From positions 1,612,001 through 1,676,000 of the forward strand of contig NZ_CP095187.1 of the NCBI RefSeq assembly GCF_022965755.1: DNA of 64,000 bases, given 5' to 3'. Within the stretch, counting starts at the first letter, position 1; each line of letters begins with the position of its first letter. This DNA comes from Pseudoxanthomonas sp. F37 (GTDB lineage Bacteria > Pseudomonadota > Gammaproteobacteria > Xanthomonadales > Xanthomonadaceae). Positions 54,014-64,000 of the stretch are shown here, piece after piece. The notes under the pieces are model-generated. The model did not search any database and had not been told where the DNA came from. It was given only the letters and a program-made list of their open reading frames with translations. Both the position numbers and the translations under genes were made by a program.

Positions 54014-57000
54014 ATGGGAACTGTTCGAAGGGGCATCTTCGGCTATGGCGCCGCTCTGACGTTCTGGATTCTGGCGGGCGGGGCAAACGCGCAAGCGTAC
54101 AGCCGGACAGAGACGATTCAGTACTACGATGACGTCAACACATGGGTTCTAGGTCAATCGTCGAAAATCATTTGTGTGGCACCAGCTGCGTGCACACCGG
54201 CCTCGGCGCCGACCGGCATCGTCATGTCCGAGACCATATACGACACGCTGGCGCGGCCGACAATATCAAGAGCCTACGGCCGAACAGTTCAGACCTTGAC
54301 CTACAACACCGACGGCACCGTCGCCACGGTGAAGGATGGCAACAACAACGTCACCACCCTGAGCAACTGGAAGCGGGGTATCCCGCAAAGCATCCGGTAC
54401 CCAGCCACCGCCGAATCGCCAAGCGGGGCGACGCAGTCTGCGGTGGTCAATGACAGTGGCTGGATCACGTCGGTCACGGACGAGAACGGCTACGTCACGG
54501 GCTATGGCTATGACGCCATGGGGCGGTTGGCGAGCATTGTCTACCCCACGGGGGACACGACGGCGTGGAGTACCACCACTTTCACCCTTGAGTACCGAAA
54601 CGTCGCCGAACACGGCTTGCCGCCGGGCCACTGGTTGCGCCGTCAGATCACCGGCAACAGCAAAACGAACACGTTCTATGACGCACTGTGGCGGCCCGTA
54701 CTGGTGCATGAGTTCGATGCGGCCGATGTCGAGGGTACCCTCAGGGCGACCAGCACTACCTACGACGCGATGGGTCGTGTGGTCTTCCAGTCTTATCCTT
54801 CCTCTGTCAGGGTCCCCGCAACAGTCGGCACCTGGACGGAATACGACGCGTTGGGCCGCACCACCTCGGTCACGCAGGACAGCGAGCTGGGCACATTGAC
54901 GACGCTGACCACCTATGCGGGCGACAGCGCGGGCCCCTACACCCGCGTGACGGACCCCCGGGGAACCCAGACGGTCACCCGCTACCAGATGTTCGATCAG
55001 CCGACCTATGACTTCCCGGTGCTGGTGGACATGGCGCAGAACAGGTCCGAGCGGGCGGCGGTGGACATCACCCGCGATGTGTTCGGCAAGCCGCTGTCCA
55101 TCAGGAAGCGGAACAGCGCCAATACCGTCTCCTTGACGCGCAGCTATACCTACAACGCCTACCAGGAGCTGTGCCGCTCGGTGGAGCCGGAGACAGGCGC
55201 CACCCTGATGGGCTACGACGGGGCTGGCAACGTCCTGTGGAGCGCGGCCGGACTGCCGGCCGGTCAGGCCTGCGAAGCCGCAGGTACCAGCGCCCCCGTC
55301 GCCGCGCGACGCACTGACCGCACCTACGATGCCCGCAATCGCCTCAAGACGCTGACCTTCCCGGATGGGCGGGGCAACCAGAGCTGGACCTACACGCCCG
55401 ATGGTCTGCCCGCCGGCATCACCACCTACAACGAGACGGGCAATGCCTACCCGGTGGTGAACGCCTACAGCTACAACAGGCGGCGCCTGCTCACCTTCGA
55501 AACCTCGGGCCAGACGGGGTGGTACACGTGGGGCCTGGGGTATACGTACAACGCCCATGGACACCTGAGCGCCCAGTCGTATCCGGACGGGCAGAGCGTG
55601 TCCTATGCGCCCAATGCGCTGGGCCAGCCGACCCAGGCCGGGACCTATGCCACCGGGGTCAGCTACTACCCCAACGGGGCGATCAGGCAGTTCACCTACG
55701 GCAACGGCATCGTTCACACGATGACCCAGAACGCCCGGCAATTGCCGGCACGCAGCACCGACGCGATCGGCAGCAGCAAGCCGCTGGACCTGGGCTATGC
55801 GTACGACGCCAATGGCAATGTCGGCAGCATCACCGATTACCTGGCCGGCGCGCGGCAGACGCGGGGCATGGGTTACGACGGGCTGGATCGCCTGGTCCAG
55901 ACCACCTCCAGCATGTTCGGCACGGCCAGCTACGGGTACAACGTGCTGGACAACCTGACCTCGGTGAAGGTGAGCGGCGGCAGCCTGGCGCGCGACCATA
56001 CGTACGTCTACGACGCGAGCAACCGGCTGGTCAACATCAAGAACACCGTCGGCGGCGCCACCGTGGTGGGGCTGGGGTACGACCTACAGGGCAACCTGGC
56101 CAACAAGAACGGGCAGACGTATTCGTTCACCTACGGCAACCGGCTGCGGGCGGCGCCGGGCAAGGAGACGTACCTGTACGACGGGCACGGTCGGCGGGTG
56201 GAGAGCCGGACCACCAACTACTCGGTATGGCAGTACAGCCAGTCCGGGCAGGTGATGTACTCGCACGATGCGCGCAACAACCGGAAGACGAACTACATCT
56301 ACCTCGGGGGCAGCCTGGTGGCCCTGCGCGAGCAGCCCATGTCCGGTGGCACGACGGTCACGGTCAAGTACCAGCACACCGATGCACTGGGCACGCCGAT
56401 CGCGGTGACGGATGCGGCCAAGGCCATCGTGGAGACCTTCGAGTACGAGCCTTACGGTCAGCTGGTGAACAGCGCACTGAAGGACGGACCGGGGTTCACG
56501 GGGCATGTGCAGGATGCGGCCACCGGGCTGACGTACATGCAGCAGCGGTACTACGATCCGCAGGTGGGGTCGTTTCTCAGTGCGGACCCCGTGACGGCAT
56601 TTAGTGAACCAGTGGGGCAGTTCAATCGTTACCGGTATGCAAACAACAATCCCTATAGGTTTACTGACCCTGATGGACGACGCGTAGACTGCGATGGTCG
56701 CACTTGTCAGATAAACAGTCGAACAGTGGGCGAGTTTGTGTTCGCCGATATGCCAACTTATGCTGGAATCGTACTTCGCACCGAAGCCACGATGTATGTG
56801 CTGCAGCAGCTGAATGCTGTCCTGAAAGTGGCGAATACTCTATCTCAGTTGAGTGAAGGTACGTCTGAAGCTGCGCCGGAATTGCCTACCGAGATCATTG
56901 GTGATTCTCCTAGAGCCACCGGCAAGAATGGTGGTACCGCAATCGGAACATCGTTGCCGGGGGGAAGTTTGAGGAAACCGTTGAGGGGCTCACAGGTGGT

Positions 57001-57163
57001 ACTCTGGGAGAGCCAGATGAAAAAGGAAGAAGCGTGGCGCCTAATAAGGTCTCAGTGCGCACGGGTGGCCGTAGTGGCCCCAGAATTGATATACCGGCGA
57101 ATGGCGCAAAGCCGCCTGAGATCATTCATTTTCCGGAAGATACGCCCATCCCAGATTATCTAA
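54014..57163 (+). CDS. Secreted RHS/YD-repeat polymorphic toxin-like protein (frameshifted C-terminus)
   Basis: A protein of 1049 residues from ATG 54014; an alternative ATG lies at 53993. A signal peptide spans residues ~1-28 (ILAGGANAQA). The beta-cocoon region has many YD repeats (GYDAMGRLASI, YDGLDRLVQTT, YDASNRLVNI). The RHS-associated core domain ends around residues 835-890 (TYMQQRYYDPQVGSFLSADP, RYRYANNNPYRFTDPDGR). A low-G+C variable tail follows. After residue ~983 the frame changes character at a G6 run (56959-56964): the frame used here ends in a basic tail, whereas the other frame continues sensibly to 57180. An inter-bacterial toxin role is inferred from architecture. Confidence 0.85.
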   Translation: MGTVRRGIFGYGAALTFWILAGGANAQAYSRTETIQYYDDVNTWVLGQSSKIICVAPAACTPASAPTGIVMSETIYDTLARPTISRAYGRTVQTLTYNTDGTVATVKDGNNNVTTLSNWKRGIPQSIRYPATAESPSGATQSAVVNDSGWITSVTDENGYVTGYGYDAMGRLASIVYPTGDTTAWSTTTFTLEYRNVAEHGLPPGHWLRRQITGNSKTNTFYDALWRPVLVHEFDAADVEGTLRATSTTYDAMGRVVFQSYPSSVRVPATVGTWTEYDALGRTTSVTQDSELGTLTTLTTYAGDSAGPYTRVTDPRGTQTVTRYQMFDQPTYDFPVLVDMAQNRSERAAVDITRDVFGKPLSIRKRNSANTVSLTRSYTYNAYQELCRSVEPETGATLMGYDGAGNVLWSAAGLPAGQACEAAGTSAPVAARRTDRTYDARNRLKTLTFPDGRGNQSWTYTPDGLPAGITTYNETGNAYPVVNAYSYNRRRLLTFETSGQTGWYTWGLGYTYNAHGHLSAQSYPDGQSVSYAPNALGQPTQAGTYATGVSYYPNGAIRQFTYGNGIVHTMTQNARQLPARSTDAIGSSKPLDLGYAYDANGNVGSITDYLAGARQTRGMGYDGLDRLVQTTSSMFGTASYGYNVLDNLTSVKVSGGSLARDHTYVYDASNRLVNIKNTVGGATVVGLGYDLQGNLANKNGQTYSFTYGNRLRAAPGKETYLYDGHGRRVESRTTNYSVWQYSQSGQVMYSHDARNNRKTNYIYLGGSLVALREQPMSGGTTVTVKYQHTDALGTPIAVTDAAKAIVETFEYEPYGQLVNSALKDGPGFTGHVQDAATGLTYMQQRYYDPQVGSFLSADPVTAFSEPVGQFNRYRYANNNPYRFTDPDGRRVDCDGRTCQINSRTVGEFVFADMPTYAGIVLRTEATMYVLQQLNAVLKVANTLSQLSEGTSEAAPELPTEIIGDSPRATGKNGGTAIGTSLPGGSLRKPLRGSQVVLWESQMKKEEAWRLIRSQCARVAVVAPELIYRRMAQSRLRSFIFRKIRPSQII

Positions 57164-57180
57164 AGCCAAAAGTAAAATGA
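56965..57180 (+). other. Out-of-frame toxin tip of the RHS protein
   Basis: Read from AAG at 56965, 71 codons encode a soluble, well-composed peptide (FEETVEGLTGGTLGEPDEKG, later GPRIDIPANGAKPPEIIHF and IPDYLKPKVK) before TGA at 57178-57180. This would join the upstream protein after LPGG if the preceding G run had seven instead of six G residues. It is most likely the original C-terminal toxin tip. I cannot assign it to a named toxin family. Confidence 0.6.
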
Positions 57181-57309
57181 AGACGCTGGGGTACTAAGAA
57201 GCTAAGGATTGCTACATAGTTCTATGAAGTACATGTACCAGTTTCATTTGGGGGTAGCTGTACGCCTGAGTAGGGTGCTTCGAGTCGACAAAGAGAGGAG
57301 TCAGGAGTC

Positions 57310-57681
57310 ATGGCAACACATCGGCTTGGTAGGGATACAACGAGCATTGATGAACTCGTATGGAACGGCGAGGGATTTGGCGACGTGGCTGCCGACGCTA
57401 TGTGGTCCGAACTTTCGTCCCAACTGAAGCTGATTGCGATTGCTGAGCTACATGCAGGGAACATTCCGGTAGATATTCTCAGGAATGAAGCTCGCGAGAT
57501 CGTGGTGCTCTCCTTTCAGAGGCCCCCTATCTCTCAACCCCCTTTGGGCTCGAGCGTCAAAGTTCATAGGAGATTTGCCGATGGCAACTATTGCTACGAT
57601 GGCACCCTCTGCACCTACGAAGATTTAGAGTCTGGTGATTTTTTGGCCTTCAATGATCCGGACTATGTCGAAGATGCTTGA
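57310..57681 (+). CDS. Candidate immunity protein for the RHS toxin
   Basis: A 123-residue small acidic protein (C-terminal DLESGDFLAFNDPDYVEDA) without signal peptide or membrane segment. AGGAG precedes the ATG. It has no recognised family. It lies 129 bases after the predicted true end of the toxin tip, shares the low G+C of that tip, and is on the same strand. Position and properties are those of a cognate immunity gene, but this is inference from context only. Confidence 0.65.
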   Translation: MATHRLGRDTTSIDELVWNGEGFGDVAADAMWSELSSQLKLIAIAELHAGNIPVDILRNEAREIVVLSFQRPPISQPPLGSSVKVHRRFADGNYCYDGTLCTYEDLESGDFLAFNDPDYVEDA

Positions 57682-58139
57682 CGGTGATTTCTTAAGTTGC
57701 GCCACTTCTGGCCATCTCGGGAAGCCGCGCGCGGCATCGATTGGTTCAAGTCTGGGAGCCATGCTGATCCTGTCTGGACGCAGCCAGCGAGTGGCCTCCC
57801 GGAGCGTGATTGAGGGTCATAGGTTTGGGGGTAAACCCCTCTCTGATTCATCCTTCCCTGCGGCCACTGGAGGACGGGAGCTCGCTCGACCAGCGGTTTG
57901 CCTACTGCATTGGGGCGGAACGGGATCCCCATGTGGGCTAGCATCTTGCACTGGGCGGAGCCGCTGGTCCCGGCTGCCTGTTTTTCAACTTCGCCAAGCG
58001 TCAGTCAAGTGCTGGGCGGGGCGACCGCAGGAGCGACGAGAGGTGGGGATGGTATATGGCAGGACGGCAACGTGCGGGCTTCCACTTTAGAGCCAGGTAG
58101 AGGCGCGGCCGGATAAAATGGGGAAAGGAAATTCCTCCT
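57682..58139. other. Accessory intergenic region without recognisable gene
   Basis: These 458 bases carry short open frames (57635-58090 and 57898-58116 plus; 57663-57944 minus) with no good ribosome sites and no known family. The base composition is mixed. It looks like decayed mobile DNA between the immunity candidate and the hairpin-rich stretch. Confidence 0.4.
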
Positions 58140-58400
58140 TCGTCCTGATAGCAGGGCGAAACAGGTAGCTAAGCCCTGTTGAGAACAAGGCGTAACAGTG
58201 GGGCCAGGTTCTCGGAGCAGTACGCGCGAGCGCGCGGGTGCCTATGACTTAGGTAGTAGGCGGCGGTGGCAACCCTCGCCAGCAGTGGACCGGCCCCGAT
58301 GACCGGAGCAGGGTCGCCCCGCCGCCCTGGGAGGAGTCAAGCGCGCAGGCTCCCAGAACCCATTCCATTAGTAAGGTGAGTCGCGGTGGCGGCTCACCGA
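58140..58400 (+). ncRNA. Candidate structured RNA / hairpin-rich non-coding element
   Basis: No open frame of note covers these bases, but complementary segments are frequent. CAGGGC pairs with GCCCTG (58152-58178). GGCGGCGG (58259-58266) pairs with CCGCCGCC (58319-58326) and encloses TGGC/GCCA. CTGGGAG pairs with CTCCCAG (58327-58356), and GGTGAG pairs with CTCACC (58375-58398). The order gives a multi-branched fold on the plus strand. It could be a structured RNA, a recombination end of the island or a remnant of a mobile element. I match it to no known RNA class. Confidence 0.35.
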
Positions 58401-58447
58401 AAGTGAGTCAGATCGTGAGTCAAAACCCATTCAAGATCAGTTACATA

Positions 58448-58464
58448 CCCATTGAATCAATGGG
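58448..58464. repeat. 17-bp perfect palindrome near the right edge of the accessory block
   Basis: CCCATTGA-A-TCAATGGG has 8-base arms around a single base. Related ACCCATT units also occur at ~58358 and ~58425, and GTGAGTC is repeated three times between 58376 and 58421. Such iterated short sites resemble recombinase or regulator binding sites at an island end. Confidence 0.45.
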
Positions 58465-58512
58465 CTGCGGCATTCTTTCGGTTTAAGCTCCGGCACCAGC
58501 CCGCCGATGCGC

Positions 58513-58659
58513 TCAGCGCGGCGGCCGCTTCTCTTCCTCGCGCACTTTCTTGCGTACGAACATCGCCACCGCGAAGGCGATGCCCACCATGACGATGCTG
58601 CCGCCGATGGCCAGCCAGCCCACCGGTTCCATCAGGATTTCGCGCAGGACAGGATGCAT
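58513..58659 (-). CDS. Small single-pass membrane protein (DUF3149-like)
   Basis: A 48-residue protein with one central hydrophobic helix (WLAIGGSIVMVGIAFAVAMFV) and a charged C-terminal tail KKVREEEKRPPR. The ATG at 58659 is preceded by GGGGAG. Size and tail resemble short DUF3149-type proteins, from memory. It is divergent from the glutamate-synthase-like gene and is the first core gene after the accessory block. Confidence 0.65.
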   Translation of the reverse strand: MHPVLREILMEPVGWLAIGGSIVMVGIAFAVAMFVRKKVREEEKRPPR

Positions 58660-58814
58660 GTCGGTATCTCCCCGGTTGTGGTGGCGCCAACCTCGCACCC
58701 CGGGCGCGGGCGGGCATTGATCAGGATCAAACCCGCGCATCCGGCAAACCGCGCCTGCGGCGTGCGGTCGCAGGGCATCGCATAGAATCGGGGCTGGCCC
58801 ACGGGAGACGCACG

Positions 58815-60437
58815 ATGCAGCGATACCTCGCCTATGCCGCCACGCTGTTGCTCGCGGTGGCGATGCTGGTACTGGCGGTGTTCTGGCCGGTCGCCTGGTG
58901 GGGCGTGGCGGTCTTCGGCGCCCTGGCGCTGCTGGGCACCTGGGACCTGCTGCAGACCCGCAGCACGCTGCGACGCAACTACCCGGTGCTGGCGCACTTC
59001 CGATACGGGTTGGAATCGGTCGGCCCGGAGATCCGCCAGTACTTCATCGAGGGCGATACCGCCGAGGTGCCGTTCTCGCGCCAGCAGCGTTCTCTGGTCT
59101 ACCAGCGCGCCAAGGGCGTGATGGACGTGGTGCCGTTCGGCAGCCAGCAGGACGTGTACGGCGTGGACTACGAATGGATCAACCATTCGATGGCGCCCAC
59201 GCACGTGGATTCGCACGATTTCCGCGTGGTCATCGGCGCGGCCTCGGCGCAGCCGTATTCGGCCAGCGTGTTCAACATCTCGGCGATGAGCTTCGGCGCG
59301 CTGTCGGCGAACGCGGTGCGCGCGCTGAACGAGGGCGCGCGGCGCGGCGGCTTCTACCACGACACCGGCGAAGGTTCGATTTCGCCCTATCACCGCGAAA
59401 AGGGCGGCGACCTGGTCTGGGAGATCGGGTCCGGCTATTTCGGCTGTCGCGACGACCGGGGCCGCTTCAGCGAGGAGCGCTTTGTCGAGAACGCGCGCGC
59501 GCCGCAGGTGAAGATGATCGAGCTGAAGCTGTCCCAGGGCGCCAAGCCCGGCCACGGCGGGGTGCTGCCGGCGGCGAAGGTCAGCGCCGAAATCGCGGCC
59601 ACCCGCGGCGTACCCATGGGGCACGACTGCGTGTCGCCGGCGTCGCATTCGGCGTTCTCCACACCGGTGGGGTTGCTGCAGTTCATCGCACGCCTGCGCG
59701 AACTCTCCGGGGGCAAGCCGACCGGCTTCAAGCTGGCCATCGGCCACCCGTGGGAGTGGTTCGGCATCGCCAAGGCCATGCACGAAACCGGCCTGCTGCC
59801 GGATTTCATCGTGGTCGATGGTGCGGAAGGCGGCACCGGCGCGGCGCCGGCCGAGTTCATCGACCATGTGGGCGTGCCGATGCACGAAGCGCTGCTGCTG
59901 GTCCACAACACCCTGGTCGGGCTGAACCTGCGCGACCGCGTGCGGGTGGGTGCGGCCGGCAAGATCATCAGCGCCTTCGACATCGCCCGCACCATGGCGA
60001 TGGGCGCGGACTGGTGCAATGCCGGGCGCGGCTTCATGTTCGCGTTGGGGTGCATCCAGTCGCAGAGCTGCCACAACGATCGCTGCCCCACCGGGGTGGC
60101 CACCCAGGACCCGGCGCGCTGGAAGCATCTGGACGTGGCCGACAAGTCGGTGCGCGTGCAGCAGTTCCACGACAACACCCTGAAGGCGCTGCGCGACATG
60201 CTGTGCGCGGCGGGACTGGAACACCCGCAGCAACTGGGACCGGAACACATCCTGCGCCGCGTGTCGCCCATCGAGGTGCGTTCGCTGGCGTCCCTCTACC
60301 GGTTCCTCGAGCCGGGCGAGTTGCTGGACCGGGTGCCCTCGCATGCCGTGTTCCGCGACTTCTGGGCCGAGGCCCGCAGCGACGCGTTCGCGCCACCGCG
60401 GCGGGTCAGCGCCCTGTGCGATACCAAGGACCGCTGA
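58815..60437 (+). CDS. FMN-binding glutamate synthase family protein
   Basis: A 540-residue protein with an N-terminal membrane anchor of one or two helices (residues ~8-45). A TIM-barrel domain of the GltS alpha-subunit central/FMN-binding type follows (FNISAMSFGALSANAVRALN, DGAEGGTGAAP). The 3Fe-4S-type cysteines are in CIQSQSCHNDRCPTGVATQD. It lacks the glutamine amidotransferase domain, so it is not a complete glutamate synthase. The substrate is unknown. Confidence 0.88.
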   Translation: MQRYLAYAATLLLAVAMLVLAVFWPVAWWGVAVFGALALLGTWDLLQTRSTLRRNYPVLAHFRYGLESVGPEIRQYFIEGDTAEVPFSRQQRSLVYQRAKGVMDVVPFGSQQDVYGVDYEWINHSMAPTHVDSHDFRVVIGAASAQPYSASVFNISAMSFGALSANAVRALNEGARRGGFYHDTGEGSISPYHREKGGDLVWEIGSGYFGCRDDRGRFSEERFVENARAPQVKMIELKLSQGAKPGHGGVLPAAKVSAEIAATRGVPMGHDCVSPASHSAFSTPVGLLQFIARLRELSGGKPTGFKLAIGHPWEWFGIAKAMHETGLLPDFIVVDGAEGGTGAAPAEFIDHVGVPMHEALLLVHNTLVGLNLRDRVRVGAAGKIISAFDIARTMAMGADWCNAGRGFMFALGCIQSQSCHNDRCPTGVATQDPARWKHLDVADKSVRVQQFHDNTLKALRDMLCAAGLEHPQQLGPEHILRRVSPIEVRSLASLYRFLEPGELLDRVPSHAVFRDFWAEARSDAFAPPRRVSALCDTKDR

Positions 60438-60450
60438 GCCCCGGGGTGCG

Positions 60451-60480
60451 TTGACCGCATCCCCGCTCCCCGTTTATCAT
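60451..60480 (+). promoter_or_regulatory. Sigma-70 promoter of tRNA-Val
   Basis: TTGACC (60451-60456) and TATCAT (60475-60480) are separated by 18 bases. The predicted start is about 11 bases before tRNA-Val. Confidence 0.7.
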
Positions 60481-60498
60481 GCGCGCCCCGACGAATTC

Positions 60499-60573
60499 GG
60501 GCGGTTAGCTCAGCGGTAGAGCACTGCTTTCACACGGCAGGGGTCACAAGTTCGAAACTTGTACCGCCCACCA
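60499..60573 (+). tRNA. tRNA-Val (CAC)
   Basis: A 75-base tRNA with acceptor stem GGGCGGT/ACCGCCC, anticodon stem CTGCT/GGCAG with loop TTCACAC giving CAC, T-loop TTCGAAA and encoded ACCA. Confidence 0.97.
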
Positions 60574-60580
60574 GTACTAC

Positions 60581-60610
60581 GCAAAAGCCCGGCCCCGGCC
60601 GGGCTTTTGC
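60581..60610 (+). terminator. Rho-independent terminator after tRNA-Val
   Basis: A perfect stem-loop GCAAAAGCCCGGCC/GGCCGGGCTTTTGC begins 8 bases after the tRNA. Confidence 0.9.
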
Positions 60611-60736
60611 GTGCCTGGGGTCCGCCATCGGGGCCCGCCAGCGGCCCGACCGGCGGCATCCTGCGCCAGCGCGCGTTCCGCGGCGCCATAAGTGCTTGTT
60701 TCAGCGACTGAAAAGGCCGGTCGGGCAGGTCCGGTG

Positions 60737-60745
60737 TGATACACT
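60737..60745 (+). promoter_or_regulatory. Candidate extended -10 promoter of gyrA
   Basis: TGATACACT (TG, one base, TACACT) lies about 120 bases before the gyrA ATG. No good -35 box is seen 17 bases upstream, as is tolerated with an extended -10. The 5' leader would be long and G+C-rich. Confidence 0.4.
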
Positions 60746-60863
60746 CCGCAGGTTGCAGAACCCGCCGGAATCCCCGCCTGTCGCTGCCTCGCCGGCCCCC
60801 GCCGGCTAGGCCCGTTTGGGCCCGGATCCAGGCCCGAGACAACCCAAGAAACACGGAACCCGA

Positions 60864-63554
<2,691 letters not shown>

Positions 63555-63646
63555 CCGTCCGCCGACAGGGAAGTGCGGGGCGTTGACCCCGCCACTTCCA
63601 TTTGCGCGTTCTATACTGCCGGTACGACCACGGCAGGGAATGGCAC

Positions 63647-64000
63647 ATGGGATCGGCAACTGGCAACACCCCGAACGCGCGCACCCGCTGGATGCGCGCG
63701 TTTTTCATTGGCCTGATGGCAGCGTCGGCACTGGCCGGCTGCAAGCGCAACGAGTCGGGGCAATTGCCCGAAGCCAGCGGCCAGCCGATCAAGGCGCAGG
63801 CTGCCAGGGTGGAAGGTTTCGCCCTGGTCGGCGCCTATCCCGACCAGCATGACGGCGACCTGGCCATCGCGCTGGAGTTCAGCCGGCCCCTGGTCGGTTC
63901 GCAGGACTTCGACGCGCTGCTGGTGGTGAAGGACGCCAACGGCGCCGCGGTGAAGGGCAGCTGGGTACTGGACGACAAGGGCCGGGTGCTGCGCTTCCCG
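63647..64000 (+). CDS. Alpha-2-macroglobulin-like lipoprotein (N-terminal part, cut by window edge)
   Basis: 118 codons are visible from ATG 63647 to the edge. A signal peptide with lipobox ASALAGC (Cys near residue 33) is followed by IALEFSRPLVGSQDFDALLVVKD and GSWVLDDKGRVLRFP. These resemble the first domains of YfhM-type bacterial alpha-2-macroglobulins, which guard the periplasm against proteases together with PBP1C. An in-frame ATG at 63692 would also give a lipoprotein. Assignment beyond lipoprotein depends on the unseen part. Confidence 0.7.
   Translation, partial: MGSATGNTPNARTRWMRAFFIGLMAASALAGCKRNESGQLPEASGQPIKAQAARVEGFALVGAYPDQHDGDLAIALEFSRPLVGSQDFDALLVVKDANGAAVKGSWVLDDKGRVLRFP

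Noticed and set aside
57663-57944. A 93-codon minus-strand frame in the accessory block
   Set aside because: There is no ribosome site and no recognised family, and it overlaps the immunity gene's end. It is treated as non-coding remnant.

Overview
The window is a G+C-rich chromosome segment from a member of the Xanthomonadaceae (Gammaproteobacteria). A Pseudoxanthomonas-, Stenotrophomonas- or Lysobacter-like genome fits best. The evidence is the gene content and order (lolC-lolD, comEC-exbB-exbD-msbA-lpxK-kdsB, the sdh operon with its assembly factors), a GyrA with Gln at position 83, and YD-repeat proteins of the type common in this family. The genus is an inference.

Layout. 1-8,742 (mostly minus strand): an ABC exporter cut by the window edge, a tripartite RND efflux pair (permease and adaptor), a LytTR-type two-component pair and a TRIC-family channel. 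8,767-10,174: an ECF41-type sigma factor with a carboxymuconolactone-decarboxylase-like partner; each gene has the same promoter architecture, TGTCACG-16 nt-CGTC. 10,249-24,740: metabolic and envelope housekeeping genes (class I fumarase, two small enzymes, a sterol-desaturase-like membrane protein, arsC, phospholipase A, cold-shock protein, two glycine-zipper proteins, tcdA, TatD, glutaryl-CoA dehydrogenase). 24,730-30,463: GST, a fused E1 dehydrogenase, an FMN reductase, a UbiM-like hydroxylase and YgfZ. 30,503-35,301: the complete succinate dehydrogenase region sdhC-D-A-B, flanked by an SDHAF4 homologue upstream and sdhE plus a YgfX-like gene downstream. 35,306-37,253: lolC-lolD.

37,333-39,252 is a small chromosomal integron. 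It has an intact IntI-type integrase and, on the opposite strand and pointing away from it, two short lower-G+C genes separated by two 60-bp attC-like sites. The integrase stop codon lies one base before the comEC start codon. From comEC (39,254) to pgsA the genes are nearly contiguous and often overlap by 4 bases (comEC, exbB, exbD, msbA, lpxK, kdsB, a phosphatase, a thioredoxin/NHL protein, uvrC, pgsA). This looks like one long operon for envelope and DNA functions. pgsA has no in-frame stop before the tRNA cluster.

50,703-51,263 carries tRNA-Gly, tRNA-Cys, tRNA-Gly and tRNA-Leu. Directly downstream is a ~7-kb accessory block of uneven base composition. It holds a Cho-type nuclease, a 5'-truncated YD-repeat pseudogene, a secreted YD-repeat (Rhs-like) protein whose toxin tip is frameshifted at a G6 run, a candidate immunity gene, and a hairpin-rich non-coding stretch. 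No integrase is visible there. The window ends with a small membrane protein, an FMN-binding glutamate-synthase-like protein, tRNA-Val, gyrA and the start of an alpha-2-macroglobulin-like lipoprotein.
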